Source: Bradyrhizobium sp. ISRA430 (GTDB lineage Bacteria; Pseudomonadota; Alphaproteobacteria; Rhizobiales; Xanthobacteraceae). Taken from it: a stretch of 64,000 bases of DNA. The position numbers were made by a program, and so were the translations under genes. A model generated the notes under the pieces. That model saw only the letters and a program-made list of their open reading frames with translations, made no database searches and was not told the origin of the DNA. The stretch spans positions 6,076,001 to 6,140,000 of the forward strand of contig NZ_CP094516.1 in NCBI RefSeq assembly GCF_029909975.1, written 5' to 3'. Positions 54,644 through 63,994 of the stretch are shown piece by piece. The first letter of the stretch is position 1, and each line of letters opens with the position of its first letter.

Positions 54644-54959
54644 ATGCGTCCCCCATTCCGGTCCATGAAGAGGGGCGATCGTACGTCGTAACGAACGTGG
54701 ATCGGGGTGCGGTGGACGCGGCAGCGTCGGGCACGCGAATGCGGGACCAGGGCGAGATGAACCTCGTGAGGTCCTTCTGCGTGCGGACGAACGGCGCCTG
54801 TGTCCGGTGAAGCTCTTTGGGCGGAGCCGGATGGCTGCGTACGGCAAAACCGTGTGGTCCTGGCCGTCGTTGCTACGGTCAAGCTTTGCGGAGATGGATC
54901 GGGGCTCAACCGGGTCTTAGGCCATCGTCAATTCGCGAAGCGACGGTGACAAAAGGAAC

Positions 54960-55129
54960 TCGTCGCCGGGGAGAGCGCGGCATAAGCCGTCAACCCGCTG
55001 CGCAGGGAAGGCCGAGTGTTCGGCTACACCTGTATGCTGCTGTGCGGTTTCTCTGCGCTACATGCGCACAGTGGACCGCGGGTGCCAGCCGGCACCTGGT
55101 CTTCCCTGCGCCCTCTTCACCAAAGAGGG
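54960..55129. repeat. Interspersed structured element (branched RNA-like fold)
   Basis: An outer stem GCGCAGGGAAG (55000-55010) with CTTCCCTGCGC (55101-55111) encloses two hairpins: CTGTGCG/CGCACAG (55040-55046 and 55065-55071) and GGTGCC-AGCC-GGCACC (55081-55096). A further CCCTCTT-CACCA-AAGAGGG hairpin follows at 55111-55129. I recall closely similar sequence as a high-copy element in Bradyrhizobium genomes; its function is unknown. The GC-rich part 54650-54960 seems to belong to the same element. It might be a non-coding RNA. Confidence 0.6.
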
Positions 55130-55193
55130 TCAAGGAAAAAAGCAAAACTCGGGCGCTTCGAGCCGCGAGAACGCTGATCCACGGGTGAAACGC

Positions 55194-55268
<75 letters not shown>

Positions 55269-55457
55269 AAATGCTGGCGAAGAATCAGGCCGCGACATGG
55301 GCCCGCCAAGCGGGGCGATGGATGCCACAAGGCCCCCTCATGTGCAAGCTTGCCGCCTTGCGAAATCGATAAAATCGGCCCCGTTGGATGCCGGAGGTGG
55401 CCTTTTTGTCCCGAAATGACCGGTTTTGGCTCGATTTGGTTCCCGAAGAAATCCCCA

Positions 55458-55475
55458 GCCAACTGGCCAGTTGGC
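55458..55475. promoter_or_regulatory. Perfect 18-bp palindrome in a geneless gap
   Basis: GCCAACTGGCCAGTTGGC is fully self-complementary. It lies in the 320-bp stretch 55269-55588 between tRNA-Thr and a small gene, where no credible coding frame is seen. It could be an operator for the downstream genes; the binding protein is unknown. Confidence 0.4.
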
Positions 55476-55588
55476 CGCGCCCTTGGATTCGACCAATTCT
55501 CCCGCCTTCGTTGCGCCGGCGGCCTGGCGCCCCTTGAGCTGTCGTTTTTCGGTGGCATGCTGCCGCCGACCAACCGTGATGGGCCACG

Positions 55589-55771
55589 ATGACCGGCGAA
55601 AACGACAAGAGGCGAACGGGCGACTCCCGGCAGGACCGGCTGAAATCGGCGCTGCGCGAAAATCTGAAGCGGCGGAAGGCGCAGGCGCGCGAACGCGCGG
55701 AGAACACCGGTCCCTCGCACAATGACGAATCCTCCGTGGATGAGGAGACCGCCGGGAAGCCCGGCCGCTGA
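55589..55771 (+). CDS. Small hydrophilic protein (60 aa), unknown
   Basis: A 60-residue, very charged protein (MTGENDKRRTGDSRQDRLKS, then ALRENLKRRKAQARERAENT). Predicted mostly helical with an acidic, probably disordered tail. I recall similar small proteins of this type next to murA in Bradyrhizobium; here murA is not adjacent. The ribosome-binding site is poor. Expression and function are unknown. Confidence 0.55.
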   Translation: MTGENDKRRTGDSRQDRLKSALRENLKRRKAQARERAENTGPSHNDESSVDEETAGKPGR

Positions 55772-55796
55772 ATTTTGCGAATGAGCGAGAGTGACG

Positions 55797-57503
55797 ATGG
55801 TGCAGGACGAACCGCAACGAGCCGACAGGGACACGCTGATCTTAAAGTTCTCCCGCCCCGAGCAGACATTCCCGACGCTTGCCGCCGCCGAGATCGAGCG
55901 GCTGCGCCTGTTCGGCGAGATCAGGCATTACGAGAACGGGGAGCTCCTGTTCGAGACCGGCAAGCGCGGGCCGGGCATGTTCGTGGTGCTGTCGGGTCGT
56001 GTCGCCATCACCGAGCGTGATGGTCTCGGTCACGTCACGCCGGTGATCGACCAGGGGCCCGGCCAGTTCCTGGCCGAGCTCGGCCAGCTCTCCGGGCGGC
56101 CGGCGCTGGTCGATGGACGCGCCGAGGGCGATGTCGAGGTGCTGCTGATCCCGCCGGATCGGCTGCGCGCGCTGCTGGTCGCCGAGGCCGATCTTGGCGA
56201 ACGCATCATGCGCGCGCTGATCCTGCGCCGGGTCAGCCTGATCCAGGGCGGCGTCGGCGGCCCCGTGCTGATTGGGCCGTCGAGCTCCGCCGGCGTGGTG
56301 CGATTGCAGGGCTTCCTCACCCGCAACGGCCAGCCGCATCACCTGCTCGACCCCGACAGTGAGCATGATGCGGCCGAGGTGATCGCGCGCTACTCGCCGA
56401 AGCCGGAGGACTGGCCGCTCGTCGTCACCGCCGACGGCACCGTGCTGCGCAATCCGAGCGAGATCGAGCTCGGGCGCGCCATCGGCATGATCGGCGGCGC
56501 GAAGGACGATCGCATCTACGACGTCGCGATCGTCGGCTGCGGACCGGCGGGGCTTGCGACCGCGGTCTATGCGGCCTCCGAGGGCCTCTCGGTCGCCGTC
56601 CTCGACACCCGTGCCTTCGGCGGTCAGGCCGGCGCGAGCGCGCGCATCGAAAACTATCTGGGCTTTCCGACCGGTATCTCCGGCCAGGCGCTGGCCGGTC
56701 GCGCCTTCACCCAGGCGCAGAAGTTCGGCGCCGACATCATGATCCCGATGTCGGTGCAGTCGCTGGATTGCTCGCGCGCCGGCGGCACCTTCGCGCTGGC
56801 GCTGGATTGCGGCGACACCCTGCGCTCGCGCGCGGTGGTGGTCGCGAGCGGTGCGCGCTATCGCCGGCCGGGAATCGCGAACCTGGACAAGTTCGAAGGC
56901 CGCGGCGTCTGGTATTGGGCCTCGCCGATCGAGGCACGGCTCTGCGCCGGCGAAGAGGTGGCCCTGGTCGGCGCCGGCAATTCGGCGGGCCAGGCTGCGG
57001 TGTTCCTGTCGGGACACGCGAAAAAGGTGCTGATGATCATCCGCGGCGGCGGCCTGGGCGCCAGCATGTCGCGCTATCTCATCGAACGCATCGAGGCGAC
57101 GCCGAATATCGAACTGCTGTTCAATACCGAGATCACGGCGCTGGAGGGTGACGAGTCCTCGCTGCTGAAGCGCATCCGCTGGAAGAGCCGGCTGTCGAGC
57201 GACGAGGATTCCGCCGAGATCCGCAATCTCTTTTTGTTCGTCGGTGCCGATCCCGCCACCGGCTGGCTCGATGGCTGCGGTGTCACGCTCGATCGCGCCG
57301 GCTTCGTCGTCACCGGAGCGCAGTCCGAGCAGAATCTGGGACGGCTTGTAGCTCCGCTCGAAACCTCGGTGCCCGGCGTCTACGCCGTCGGCGACGTCCG
57401 CTCCGGCTCGGTCAAGCGCGTCGGCGGCGCCATCGGCGAAGGCGCGCAGGTCGTGGCCTCGTTGCACGGCTACCTCGGCGACGCCGCAAAACCGGCGCTT
57501 TAG
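55797..57503 (+). CDS. Cyclic-nucleotide-binding domain fused to thioredoxin-reductase-like flavoprotein
   Basis: A 568-residue fusion. Residues about 15-135 are a cNMP/Crp-type beta-roll (IERLRLFGEIRHYENGELLF, then FVVLSGRVAITERDG and QFLAELGQLSGRPALVDGRA). From about 240 there is a thioredoxin-reductase-like FAD/NAD(P)H domain pair with AIVGCGPAGLATAVYAASEG (FAD), VALVGAGNSAGQAAVF (NADPH) and VPGVYAVGDVRSGS. No CxxC redox pair is found, so it cannot be a classical thioredoxin reductase. It may be a ligand-gated NADPH oxidoreductase, perhaps like ferredoxin/flavodoxin reductases of this fold. ATG 55797 is used; GTG 55791 is in frame. Confidence 0.88.
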   Translation: MVQDEPQRADRDTLILKFSRPEQTFPTLAAAEIERLRLFGEIRHYENGELLFETGKRGPGMFVVLSGRVAITERDGLGHVTPVIDQGPGQFLAELGQLSGRPALVDGRAEGDVEVLLIPPDRLRALLVAEADLGERIMRALILRRVSLIQGGVGGPVLIGPSSSAGVVRLQGFLTRNGQPHHLLDPDSEHDAAEVIARYSPKPEDWPLVVTADGTVLRNPSEIELGRAIGMIGGAKDDRIYDVAIVGCGPAGLATAVYAASEGLSVAVLDTRAFGGQAGASARIENYLGFPTGISGQALAGRAFTQAQKFGADIMIPMSVQSLDCSRAGGTFALALDCGDTLRSRAVVVASGARYRRPGIANLDKFEGRGVWYWASPIEARLCAGEEVALVGAGNSAGQAAVFLSGHAKKVLMIIRGGGLGASMSRYLIERIEATPNIELLFNTEITALEGDESSLLKRIRWKSRLSSDEDSAEIRNLFLFVGADPATGWLDGCGVTLDRAGFVVTGAQSEQNLGRLVAPLETSVPGVYAVGDVRSGSVKRVGGAIGEGAQVVASLHGYLGDAAKPAL

Positions 57504-57568
57504 GCAAGGATAAGACAAGCAATCGGCAAGCGGGATGTGACTTGCCATCTTGCCGGCAACCACTGACT

Positions 57569-57715
57569 ATCCCCTCATCCTGAGGAGCGCGCCGCGCGCG
57601 CGTCTCGAAGGATGAAGGCCGAGCTGTTGCATTGCGGCCTTCATGGTTCTCGCGGCGATGCGAAAGCATCGTCCGCAAGGCGCTGGCGCGCCTCCTCACC
57701 ATGAGGATCGAAAGC
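57569..57715. repeat. Palindromic intergenic repeat (TCATCCTGAGGAGC type)
   Basis: The 250-bp gap 57504-57753 contains TCATCCTGAGGAGCGCG, AAGGATGAAGGCC, its partial complement GGCCTTCATGGTTCTCG and CTCCTCACCATGAGG, giving nested imperfect dyads. It is typical of an abundant Bradyrhizobium repeat and related to the one at 8076-8180. No gene is present here. Confidence 0.7.
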
Positions 57716-57753
57716 TGACCGAACGAACGAGGATTTCAATAAGGGAGGACTAA

Positions 57754-58062
57754 ATGGCTGAACTCGTCGTGCTCTACAAGACGCCCAAGGATGCTGCGGC
57801 CTTCGACCAACATTATGCCGAAACGCACATTCCGCTTGCAAAGAAACTTCCCGGCTTGAAGAAGTACGCGATCAGCAAGGGGCCGGTCGGAACGCCCGCA
57901 GGTCCCTCGCAATTCCATCTCATTGCGATCCTGACCTTCGACAGCGTCGGCGATATCCAGGAGGCGTTCGGCACGCCTGAGGGCAAGGCGGCCGCAGCCG
58001 ACGTGGCGAAATTTGCCACTGGCGGCGTCGAGATGCAGATCTTCGAGACCAAGGAAGTGTGA
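57754..58062 (+). CDS. EthD family protein
   Basis: A 102-residue ferredoxin-like (dimeric alpha/beta barrel) protein of the EthD family: VVLYKTPKDAAAFDQHYAET, HIPLAKKLPGLKKYAISKG, and a C-terminal strand VEMQIFETKEV. EthD was first met beside an ether-degrading P450, but most copies act in unknown monooxygenase- or isomerase-like steps. GGGAGG precedes the ATG. It is monocistronic, with a terminator hairpin 12 bp behind the stop. Confidence 0.88.
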   Translation: MAELVVLYKTPKDAAAFDQHYAETHIPLAKKLPGLKKYAISKGPVGTPAGPSQFHLIAILTFDSVGDIQEAFGTPEGKAAAADVAKFATGGVEMQIFETKEV

Positions 58063-58073
58063 GGCGCGCAGCA

Positions 58074-58104
58074 AAGGACGGCGCGCGTGCGACGGGCCGT
58101 CCTT
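58074..58104 (+). terminator. Terminator-like hairpin after EthD gene
   Basis: AAGGACGGC (58074-58082) and GCCGTCCTT (58096-58104) form a perfect 9-bp stem with a 13-nt loop directly behind the EthD stop. No T-run follows, so termination would rely on the stem or on Rho. Confidence 0.55.
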
Positions 58105-58117
58105 GCCAAGCCGACTC

Positions 58118-58134
58118 AACTTTCGTCGAAAGTT
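58118..58134. promoter_or_regulatory. Perfect 17-bp palindrome upstream of membrane-protein gene
   Basis: AACTTTCG (58118-58125) and CGAAAGTT (58127-58134) mirror around a single T. The gap 58063-58298 otherwise has no gene. It may be an operator for the gene at 58299. Confidence 0.45.
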
Positions 58135-58298
58135 TGCTGTCGTTTGTGACAGCGGTGCAAAAAGTTCGAGCATGCGTCTGTCCATTCGCACGACGGCGCA
58201 TGGCTCGGCGTGCGTGCGTGGCGCCAACGCATGTAGCAATCCGATGAGGGCCGTAATACCATACTTCCGATCTCAGCGCAGAGAGTAGGAGAGATGCC

Positions 58299-58808
58299 AT
58301 GGTTCTCGGGTTGAGCCTGCCCGCCTTCACGATGGTACATGTCATCATCAGCTTGATCGCGATCGTCAGCGGCCTCTTCGTGATGTCTGGATTGCTCGGC
58401 TCGAAGCGGATGCCGGGCCTTACCGCGATCTTCCTCCTCTTCACCATCCTGACCAGCGCTACCGGCTTCCTGTTTCCGTTCAAAGAGCTAATGCCGTCGC
58501 ATATGATCGGCATCCTCTCACTGGTGCTGCTCGCGATCGCCTGCATCGCGCTCTACGGCATGAAGCTATTGGGCGCGTGGCGCCCGATCTACGTCGTGAC
58601 CGCGATGACATCGCTCTATCTCAACGTCTTCGTGCTGGTGATCCAGTCCTTCCTGAAGGTGCCGGCACTGGCTGCGCTGGCGCCCGCCGTGCCGCCGGCG
58701 CCGCCGTCAGGTCCCGTGTTCGCCGTGGTGCAGGGCATCGTGCTCGTGTTCTTCGTGCTCGTGATCATCGGCGCGTGGCGCCGCTTCAGGCCGATCGCGT
58801 TCGTCTGA
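58299..58808 (+). CDS. Small four-TM membrane protein, unknown
   Basis: A 169-residue inner-membrane protein with four hydrophobic segments: MVHVIISLIAIVSGLFVMSG, LTAIFLLFTILTSATGFLFP, IGILSLVLLAIACIALYGMK and the final FAVVQGIVLVFFVLVIIGAW, plus a weaker one around residue 105. No family assignment is made. AGGAGAG precedes the ATG. It lies alone between EthD and the haloperoxidase gene; function is unknown. Confidence 0.75.
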   Translation: MVLGLSLPAFTMVHVIISLIAIVSGLFVMSGLLGSKRMPGLTAIFLLFTILTSATGFLFPFKELMPSHMIGILSLVLLAIACIALYGMKLLGAWRPIYVVTAMTSLYLNVFVLVIQSFLKVPALAALAPAVPPAPPSGPVFAVVQGIVLVFFVLVIIGAWRRFRPIAFV

Positions 58809-58915
58809 TCGATCGCGGGCCGGCTCGCCACGGCCCGTCATTCCGGGGCATCGCGCAGCGATGAACCTGGAATCTCGCACAACAATCCCCAGATTCCGGC
58901 CACCAAGGAGCAATC

Positions 58916-59740
58916 ATGCCCACCATCACCACCAAAGACGGCGTCGAGATCTTCTACAAGGACTGGGGCTCGGGTCAGCCGATCGTGTTCAGCCACGGCT
59001 GGCCGCTGTCGTCCGACGACTGGGACGCGCAGATGATGTTCTTCGTGACCCGTGGCTATCGCGTCGTCGCCCATGACCGCCGCGGCCATGGCCGCTCGGC
59101 GCAGGTCGCGGACGGCCACGACATGGATCACTACGCCGACGATCTCGCGGCGCTGACGGCGCATCTCGACCTGAAGGATGCCATTCATGTCGGCCATTCC
59201 ACCGGCGGCGGCGAGGTCGTGCACTACATCGCTCGCCACGGCGAGAGCCGGGTGGCGAAGGCGGCGATCATTTCCGCGGTGCCGCCGCTGATGGTGCAGA
59301 CGCCGGCCAATCCGGGCGGCCTGCCCAAGAAGGTGTTCGACGATTTCCAGACACAGCTCGCCGCGGGCCGCTCGAGCTTCTATCGCGACATCGCCGCCGG
59401 TCCCTTCTACGGCTACAATCGCCCCGGCGCGAAGCCGTCGGAGGCGGTGATCCAGAACTGGTGGCGGCAGGGCATGATGGGCGGCGCAAAGGCGCATTAC
59501 GACGGTATCGTCGCCTTCTCGCAGACCGACTTCACCGAGGATCTGAAGAAGATCAACGTGCCGGTCCTGGTGATGCACGGCGACGACGACCAGATCGTGC
59601 CTTATGCCGATTCCGCGCCGCTGTCGGCCAAGCTGCTCAAGAACGGCACGCTGAAGACCTACAAGGGCTTTCCGCACGGCATGCCGACCACGGAAGCCGA
59701 AGCCATTAATGCGGACCTTCTGGCGTTCTTCAAGGGGTGA
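58916..59740 (+). CDS. Alpha/beta hydrolase, non-haem haloperoxidase/arylesterase type
   Basis: A 274-residue alpha/beta hydrolase close to bacterial non-haem chloroperoxidases. Oxyanion loop [12 protein letters not shown], nucleophile GHSTGGGE (Ser95), acid in [11 protein letters not shown] and His in KGFPHGMP make a full triad. In vivo it is more likely an esterase or perhydrolase than a halogenating enzyme. AAGGAGCA precedes the ATG. There is no signal peptide, so it is cytoplasmic. Confidence 0.92.
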   Translation: MPTITTKDGVEIFYKDWGSGQPIVFSHGWPLSSDDWDAQMMFFVTRGYRVVAHDRRGHGRSAQVADGHDMDHYADDLAALTAHLDLKDAIHVGHSTGGGEVVHYIARHGESRVAKAAIISAVPPLMVQTPANPGGLPKKVFDDFQTQLAAGRSSFYRDIAAGPFYGYNRPGAKPSEAVIQNWWRQGMMGGAKAHYDGIVAFSQTDFTEDLKKINVPVLVMHGDDDQIVPYADSAPLSAKLLKNGTLKTYKGFPHGMPTTEAEAINADLLAFFKG

Positions 59741-59842
59741 GGCACGCCGCGTTGGCTTCAAGCCGCCGGTCCGCTAGCTTCGCGGAAATATCAGCGCTCC
59801 CGCGCGTTGAGATGATCCCGCGTCGAAGGAGAGGTGCCGGCG

Positions 59843-60292
59843 ATGTCTCCTCTGCTCAAGATGATTGCGCTCGACGCCGACGATCTGGCCGTGATCTCGG
59901 CCCAGGTGCAGGATGCCCGGGTGCAGACCGCGGACATCATCTGGCGGCAGGGCGAGAAGCGGCTGGTGGTCGCCATGAGCCGGCTCGACTGGGAGCAGAC
60001 GCTGGCCGGCGAAACCGAGCCGCGCCGGCTGGTCGCTGCGCTCCGCTTCGACCGCGTGCTCGCCTGCAAATCGCGCAACATCGATCTTGCCGTGCCCGAG
60101 CAGATTCTGGACCTCATCGGCATCGAGTTTCATCCCCAGGACGGCCGCGCCGACGAGCCCAGTGGCAGCGCCCTGCTCCTGTTCGCCCATGGCGGCGCCA
60201 TCCGCCTCGACGTGGAATGCCTGGAATGCGAGCTGACCGATCTCGGCACGGACGAGCTCGGGATCGGGTCGAGAATAAAGGGGGAGGGGTGA
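59843..60292 (+). CDS. DUF2948 family protein
   Basis: A 149-residue conserved alphaproteobacterial protein, DUF2948. Segments such as LKMIALDADDLAVISAQVQD, LVVAMSRLDWEQ and GGAIRLDVECLECELTDLG support it. Unknown function; it is found just before hisD in many relatives, as here. ATG 59843 follows GGAGAG; GTG 59834 is in frame but has no room for the ribosome-binding site. It may be co-transcribed with hisD across the 290-bp repeat gap, or separately. Confidence 0.85.
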   Translation: MSPLLKMIALDADDLAVISAQVQDARVQTADIIWRQGEKRLVVAMSRLDWEQTLAGETEPRRLVAALRFDRVLACKSRNIDLAVPEQILDLIGIEFHPQDGRADEPSGSALLLFAHGGAIRLDVECLECELTDLGTDELGIGSRIKGEG

Positions 60293-60336
60293 GGCCCGGG
60301 GCGAGGGATGGATATCCGTGCCACATTTCCGCTGGC

Positions 60337-60452
60337 GTCCTGGCGAAAGCCGGGACTCATAACCCCAGGGTTCGGTTGTTGAAACGATATGTGGCCGAGG
60401 TCCGCGCCGTCGCATCTGCCGGTGGTAATGGGTCCTGGCTTTTCGCCAGGAC
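60337..60452. repeat. Palindromic intergenic repeat between DUF2948 and hisD
   Basis: GTCCTGGCGAAAGCC (60337-60351) and GGCTTTTCGCCAGGAC (60437-60452) are near-perfect complements, with inner GGGACTCATAACC-type text as in the element at 23942-24081. It fills most of the 290-bp gap 60293-60582. Confidence 0.7.
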
Positions 60453-60582
60453 GACATTGAACGGGGATGACGGCGGAAAACGACCACATCTCCCAAGGGT
60501 TGACGCCGCTTCCCCGCCGCGCCATTGAGCAGGGATCGGGTGAGCCGATCCGCCCCAAAGACCAGCCAGAAGCCAAGCCAAA

Positions 60583-61878
60583 ATGCCCGTTCGTCTCGAC
60601 CGCAGCAGCGCCGATTTTGACCAACGATTTGCGGCCTTCCTCGCCGCCAAGCGCGAGGCCTCGGCTGACGTCGAGGCCGCCGCACGCGCCATCGTCGAGG
60701 ACGTGGCGAAGCGCGGCGATGCCGCCCTGATCGAGGCGACGGCGAAGTTCGACAGGCTGACGCTGGCTGCATCGGCCTTGCGCGTTTCCGCCGCGGAGGT
60801 CGAGGCCGCGAAAAAGGCCTGCGATGCCGCGACGCTCGATGCGCTCAAGCTCGCGCGCGACCGCATCGAGGCCTATCACGCGCGGCAGTTGCCGAAGGAC
60901 GAGCGCTTCACCGATCCCCTCGGCGTCGAGCTCGGCTGGCGCTACTCGGCAATCGAATCCGCCGGCCTCTATGTGCCCGGCGGCACTGCGGCCTATCCGT
61001 CCTCGGTGCTGATGAACGCGGTGCCGGCCAAGGTTGCCGGCGTCGCGCGCCTCGTGATGGTGGTGCCGGCGCCGGACGGCAAGCTCAATCCGCTGGTGCT
61101 GGCGGCGGCCCAGCTCGGCGGCGTCAGCGAGATCTATCGCGTCGGCGGCGCGCAGGCGGTGGCCGCGCTAGCCTATGGCACCGCGACGATCGCGCCGGTC
61201 GCAAAGATCGTCGGTCCCGGCAACGCCTATGTCGCCGCCGCAAAACGACTGGTGTTCGGCAAGGTCGGCATCGACATGATCGCCGGCCCCTCCGAGGTGC
61301 TGGTCATCGCCGACGACACCGGCAACGCCGACTGGATCGCCGCCGACCTGCTGGCGCAGGCCGAGCATGATGCCAGCGCGCAGTCGATCCTAATCACCGA
61401 CTCCGCGCGCCTCGCCGCCGATGTCGAAGCCGCGGTCGCGGCGCAGTTGAAGACGCTGCCGCGCGCCGCGATCGCTAGCGCCTCGTGGAACGACTTCGGC
61501 GCCGTCATCATGGTGAAGACCCTCGCCGACGCCATCCCGCTCGCGGATGCCATCGCCGCCGAGCATCTCGAGATCATGACGACGGATCCGGATGCGCTCG
61601 CCGCCAAGATCCGCAACGCCGGCGCGATCTTCCTCGGCGCGCATACACCGGAGGCGATCGGCGATTATGTCGGCGGCTCCAACCACGTGCTGCCGACGGC
61701 GCGCTCGGCGCGGTTCTCCTCGGGGCTGTCGGTGCACGATTTCATGAAGCGCACCTCGATCCTGAAATGCGGCCCGGACCAGCTCCGTGCGCTGGGCCCG
61801 GCCGCGATGACGCTCGGCAAGGCGGAAGGGCTGGACGCCCATTCGCGCTCGGTTGGATTGCGCCTCAATCTGTCATGA
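60583..61878 (+). CDS. hisD: Histidinol dehydrogenase
   Basis: A 431-residue zinc enzyme that performs the last two steps of histidine synthesis (histidinol to histidine, NAD-dependent). Family stretches: [48 protein letters not shown], and [17 protein letters not shown] with the catalytic/zinc His and Glu; AEHLEIMT and GGSNHVLPT follow. It is the first gene of hisD - UPF0262 - LMW phosphatase, the UPF0262 ATG overlapping its stop by four bases. Confidence 0.96.
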   Translation: MPVRLDRSSADFDQRFAAFLAAKREASADVEAAARAIVEDVAKRGDAALIEATAKFDRLTLAASALRVSAAEVEAAKKACDAATLDALKLARDRIEAYHARQLPKDERFTDPLGVELGWRYSAIESAGLYVPGGTAAYPSSVLMNAVPAKVAGVARLVMVVPAPDGKLNPLVLAAAQLGGVSEIYRVGGAQAVAALAYGTATIAPVAKIVGPGNAYVAAAKRLVFGKVGIDMIAGPSEVLVIADDTGNADWIAADLLAQAEHDASAQSILITDSARLAADVEAAVAAQLKTLPRAAIASASWNDFGAVIMVKTLADAIPLADAIAAEHLEIMTTDPDALAAKIRNAGAIFLGAHTPEAIGDYVGGSNHVLPTARSARFSSGLSVHDFMKRTSILKCGPDQLRALGPAAMTLGKAEGLDAHSRSVGLRLNLS

Positions 61879-62372
61879 CCAGCTCGCCCGAACAGGACGA
61901 CTCCAGCAATCGCATCGTCGCGGTCACCCTCGACGAGGACTCGATCGGCCGTTCCGGCCCCGACATCGAGCATGAGCGCGCGATCGCGATCTACGACCTG
62001 ATCGAGCAAAACCTGTTCGCGCCTGATGGCGCCGACGGACAGGGCCCGTTCACACTGCATATCGGCATCACAGGCAACCGGCTGATGTTCGACATCCGCC
62101 GCGAGGACGGCACGCCGGTGGTCGCGCATCTTTTGTCGCTGACGCCGTTCCGCCGGATCGTGAAGGACTATTTCATGATCTGCGACAGCTACTACCAGGC
62201 GATCCGCACGGCGACGCCGGACAAGATCGAGGCCATCGACATGGGCCGCCGCGGCATCCATGACGAGGGCTCGCGCACGCTCCAGGAGCGGCTGAAGGGC
62301 AAGGTGCGGGTCGACTTCGAGACCTCGCGCCGCCTGTTCACGCTCATCACCGTCCTGCACTGGAAAGGATAA
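61875..62372 (+). CDS. UPF0262 family protein
   Basis: A 165-residue alphaproteobacterial protein of UPF0262. Segments [36 protein letters not shown] and [20 protein letters not shown] are diagnostic. The function is unknown. The ATG at 61875 overlaps the hisD stop (ATGA), so it is translationally coupled; the LMW phosphatase gene follows six bases later. The longer upstream frame lies within hisD. Confidence 0.9.
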   Translation: MTSSPEQDDSSNRIVAVTLDEDSIGRSGPDIEHERAIAIYDLIEQNLFAPDGADGQGPFTLHIGITGNRLMFDIRREDGTPVVAHLLSLTPFRRIVKDYFMICDSYYQAIRTATPDKIEAIDMGRRGIHDEGSRTLQERLKGKVRVDFETSRRLFTLITVLHWKG

Positions 62373-62378
62373 ACGCGG

Positions 62379-62846
62379 ATGGCTGCGCCCGCACGCGCAC
62401 GCGATCCGCAGTCGGTGCTGTTCGCCTGCGCGCTGAACAGCGTGCGCTCGCCGATGGCCGAGAGCCTGCTTAGGCACATGTTTCCGCAAGGCCTCTACGT
62501 CAAATCCGCCGGCGCCAGGAAGGGCGAACTCGATCCGTTCGCCGTCACCGTGATGGCCGAGCTGGGGCAGGACATCTCCACCCACAAGCCGATGACTTTC
62601 GAGGAGCTGGAGGATTGGGAGGGGTTGAACTTTGACCTCATCATCACGCTCTCGCCCGAGGCGCACCACAAGGCGCTGGAGCTGACGCGGACGCTCGCCG
62701 CCGATGTCGAATACTGGCCGACGCAGGATCCGACCGGCGCCGAAGGCAGTCGCGACCAGAAGCTCGCCGCCTATCGCGACGTCTGCGACCAGCTCCTGCT
62801 GCGCATCCGCCGCCGCTTTGCCAAGGTGGGGGCGGCGAGCGGGTAA
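62379..62846 (+). CDS. Low-molecular-weight phosphatase / arsenate reductase-like protein
   Basis: A 155-residue LMW protein-tyrosine-phosphatase-fold protein. The P-loop is C17-ALNSV-R23 (CX5R) followed by SP, and the general-acid Asp lies in WPTQDPTG. It would dephosphorylate a phosphotyrosine or small substrate, or reduce arsenate; rhizobial relatives in the hisD operon are uncharacterised. It starts six bases after the UPF0262 stop. In several other Rhizobiales infA lies between this gene and maf; here the 185-bp gap has no such gene. Confidence 0.9.
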   Translation: MAAPARARDPQSVLFACALNSVRSPMAESLLRHMFPQGLYVKSAGARKGELDPFAVTVMAELGQDISTHKPMTFEELEDWEGLNFDLIITLSPEAHHKALELTRTLAADVEYWPTQDPTGAEGSRDQKLAAYRDVCDQLLLRIRRRFAKVGAASG

Positions 62847-63031
62847 CTCTCGCCCCTGGATGCGCCGGGTCCGCGACAGACACCGCCGTAACACCCCCGT
62901 CACAGACCGCAGGCACACGCATCCTGGCAGCCTCGAATCAGTAAAGTCCGGGTTCCCGGGTTGTGAAATCAGCCCCCTTCCGATAGGTTCCGCGCGCAAT
63001 TCACCCTGCTTCGTCCCCTCAAAATCACCTG

Positions 63032-63661
63032 ATGCTTGGCCGCCCCAAATTCGTTCTTGCCTCCGGTTCGCCGCGCCGCCTGTCGCTGCTCAACCAGGCC
63101 GGCATTGAGCCGGACGCGCTCAGGCCCGCCGACGTCGACGAGACGCCGAGGCGGGGCGAGCTGCCGCGCGCCTGCGCCAACCGCCTCGCGCGGGCGAAGG
63201 CCGACGCGGCGCTGAAGTCGGTGCAGCTCGACGATGAGCTGCGCGGCGCCTTCATCCTTTCCGCCGACACGGTGGTGGCGGTCGGCCGCCGCATCCTGCC
63301 CAAGGCCAACCTGGTGGATGAAGCCGCGCAGTGCCTGCGCCTCCTCTCGGGCCGCAACCACCGCGTCTACACCGCGATCACGCTGGTGACGCCGCGCGAG
63401 GCCTTCCGCCAGCGCCTGGTCGAGACCCGCGTCCGCTTCAAGCGCCTGTCGGAGGACGACATCCAGGCCTATATCGGCTCCGGCGAATGGCGCGGCAAAG
63501 CCGGCGGCTACGCCGTGCAGGGCATCGCTGGCTCCTTCGTGGTGAAGATGGTCGGCTCCTATACCAACGTTGTCGGCCTGCCGCTCTACGAGACCACGGC
63601 GCTGCTCGGCGGCGAAGGTTTTCCGATCCGCTTCGGCTGGCTCAACGCCGCCGGCATGTGA
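63032..63661 (+). CDS. maf: Maf-like nucleotide pyrophosphatase
   Basis: A 209-residue Maf family protein. The start [20 protein letters not shown] is the Maf signature. Then come [14 protein letters not shown] segment ([14 protein letters not shown]), [18 protein letters not shown] with the catalytic Asp, and [20 protein letters not shown]. Maf enzymes hydrolyse non-canonical nucleoside triphosphates (dTTP/UTP or m7GTP) to monophosphates, keeping the nucleotide pool clean. yacG follows 153 bp later, as usual in alphaproteobacteria. Confidence 0.94.
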   Translation: MLGRPKFVLASGSPRRLSLLNQAGIEPDALRPADVDETPRRGELPRACANRLARAKADAALKSVQLDDELRGAFILSADTVVAVGRRILPKANLVDEAAQCLRLLSGRNHRVYTAITLVTPREAFRQRLVETRVRFKRLSEDDIQAYIGSGEWRGKAGGYAVQGIAGSFVVKMVGSYTNVVGLPLYETTALLGGEGFPIRFGWLNAAGM

Positions 63662-63814
63662 GCGCGACGGCGGCGCCGGCCGCGCCGACAAAAATCTCGA
63701 AAACAACCCCATGCAAAGTAGAATCGCCCCTACGGGATACGTGCGCGTGCGCCGGAGGAACCCGTTTGCCGACAGGCGCTTGAACTCCCTCACCTTGTGG
63801 AAGTTGCCGCGACC

Positions 63815-63994
63815 ATGAACGACCACGTCAAAAACCCCGCCCCGCAGCGAAAATGCCCGATCTGCGGCAAGCCCGCCGAGCATGCGACCCGCCCGTTCTG
63901 CTCCTCGCGCTGCCGCGACGTCGACCTGAACCGCTGGCTGAAGGGCGCCTACGTCATCCCCGGCCGTGACGACGAGGAAGACGACGTCGAATAG
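63815..63994 (+). CDS. yacG: DNA gyrase inhibitor YacG (zinc protein)
   Basis: A 59-residue zinc-ribbon protein. The four ligands are in CPICGKP (CxxC) and [17 protein letters not shown] (CxxxC), the typical YacG pattern, with an acidic tail ([10 protein letters not shown]). In E. coli YacG binds GyrB and inhibits DNA gyrase. ATG 63815 is used; a GTG six codons earlier is in frame. The stop at 63992-63994 ends just before the window edge. Confidence 0.93.
   Translation: MNDHVKNPAPQRKCPICGKPAEHATRPFCSSRCRDVDLNRWLKGAYVIPGRDDEEDDVE

Noticed and set aside
54478..54810. Plus-strand frame of 110 codons in the island
   Set aside because: Starts in AT-rich sequence and continues through the repeat; no ribosome-binding site or recognisable fold.
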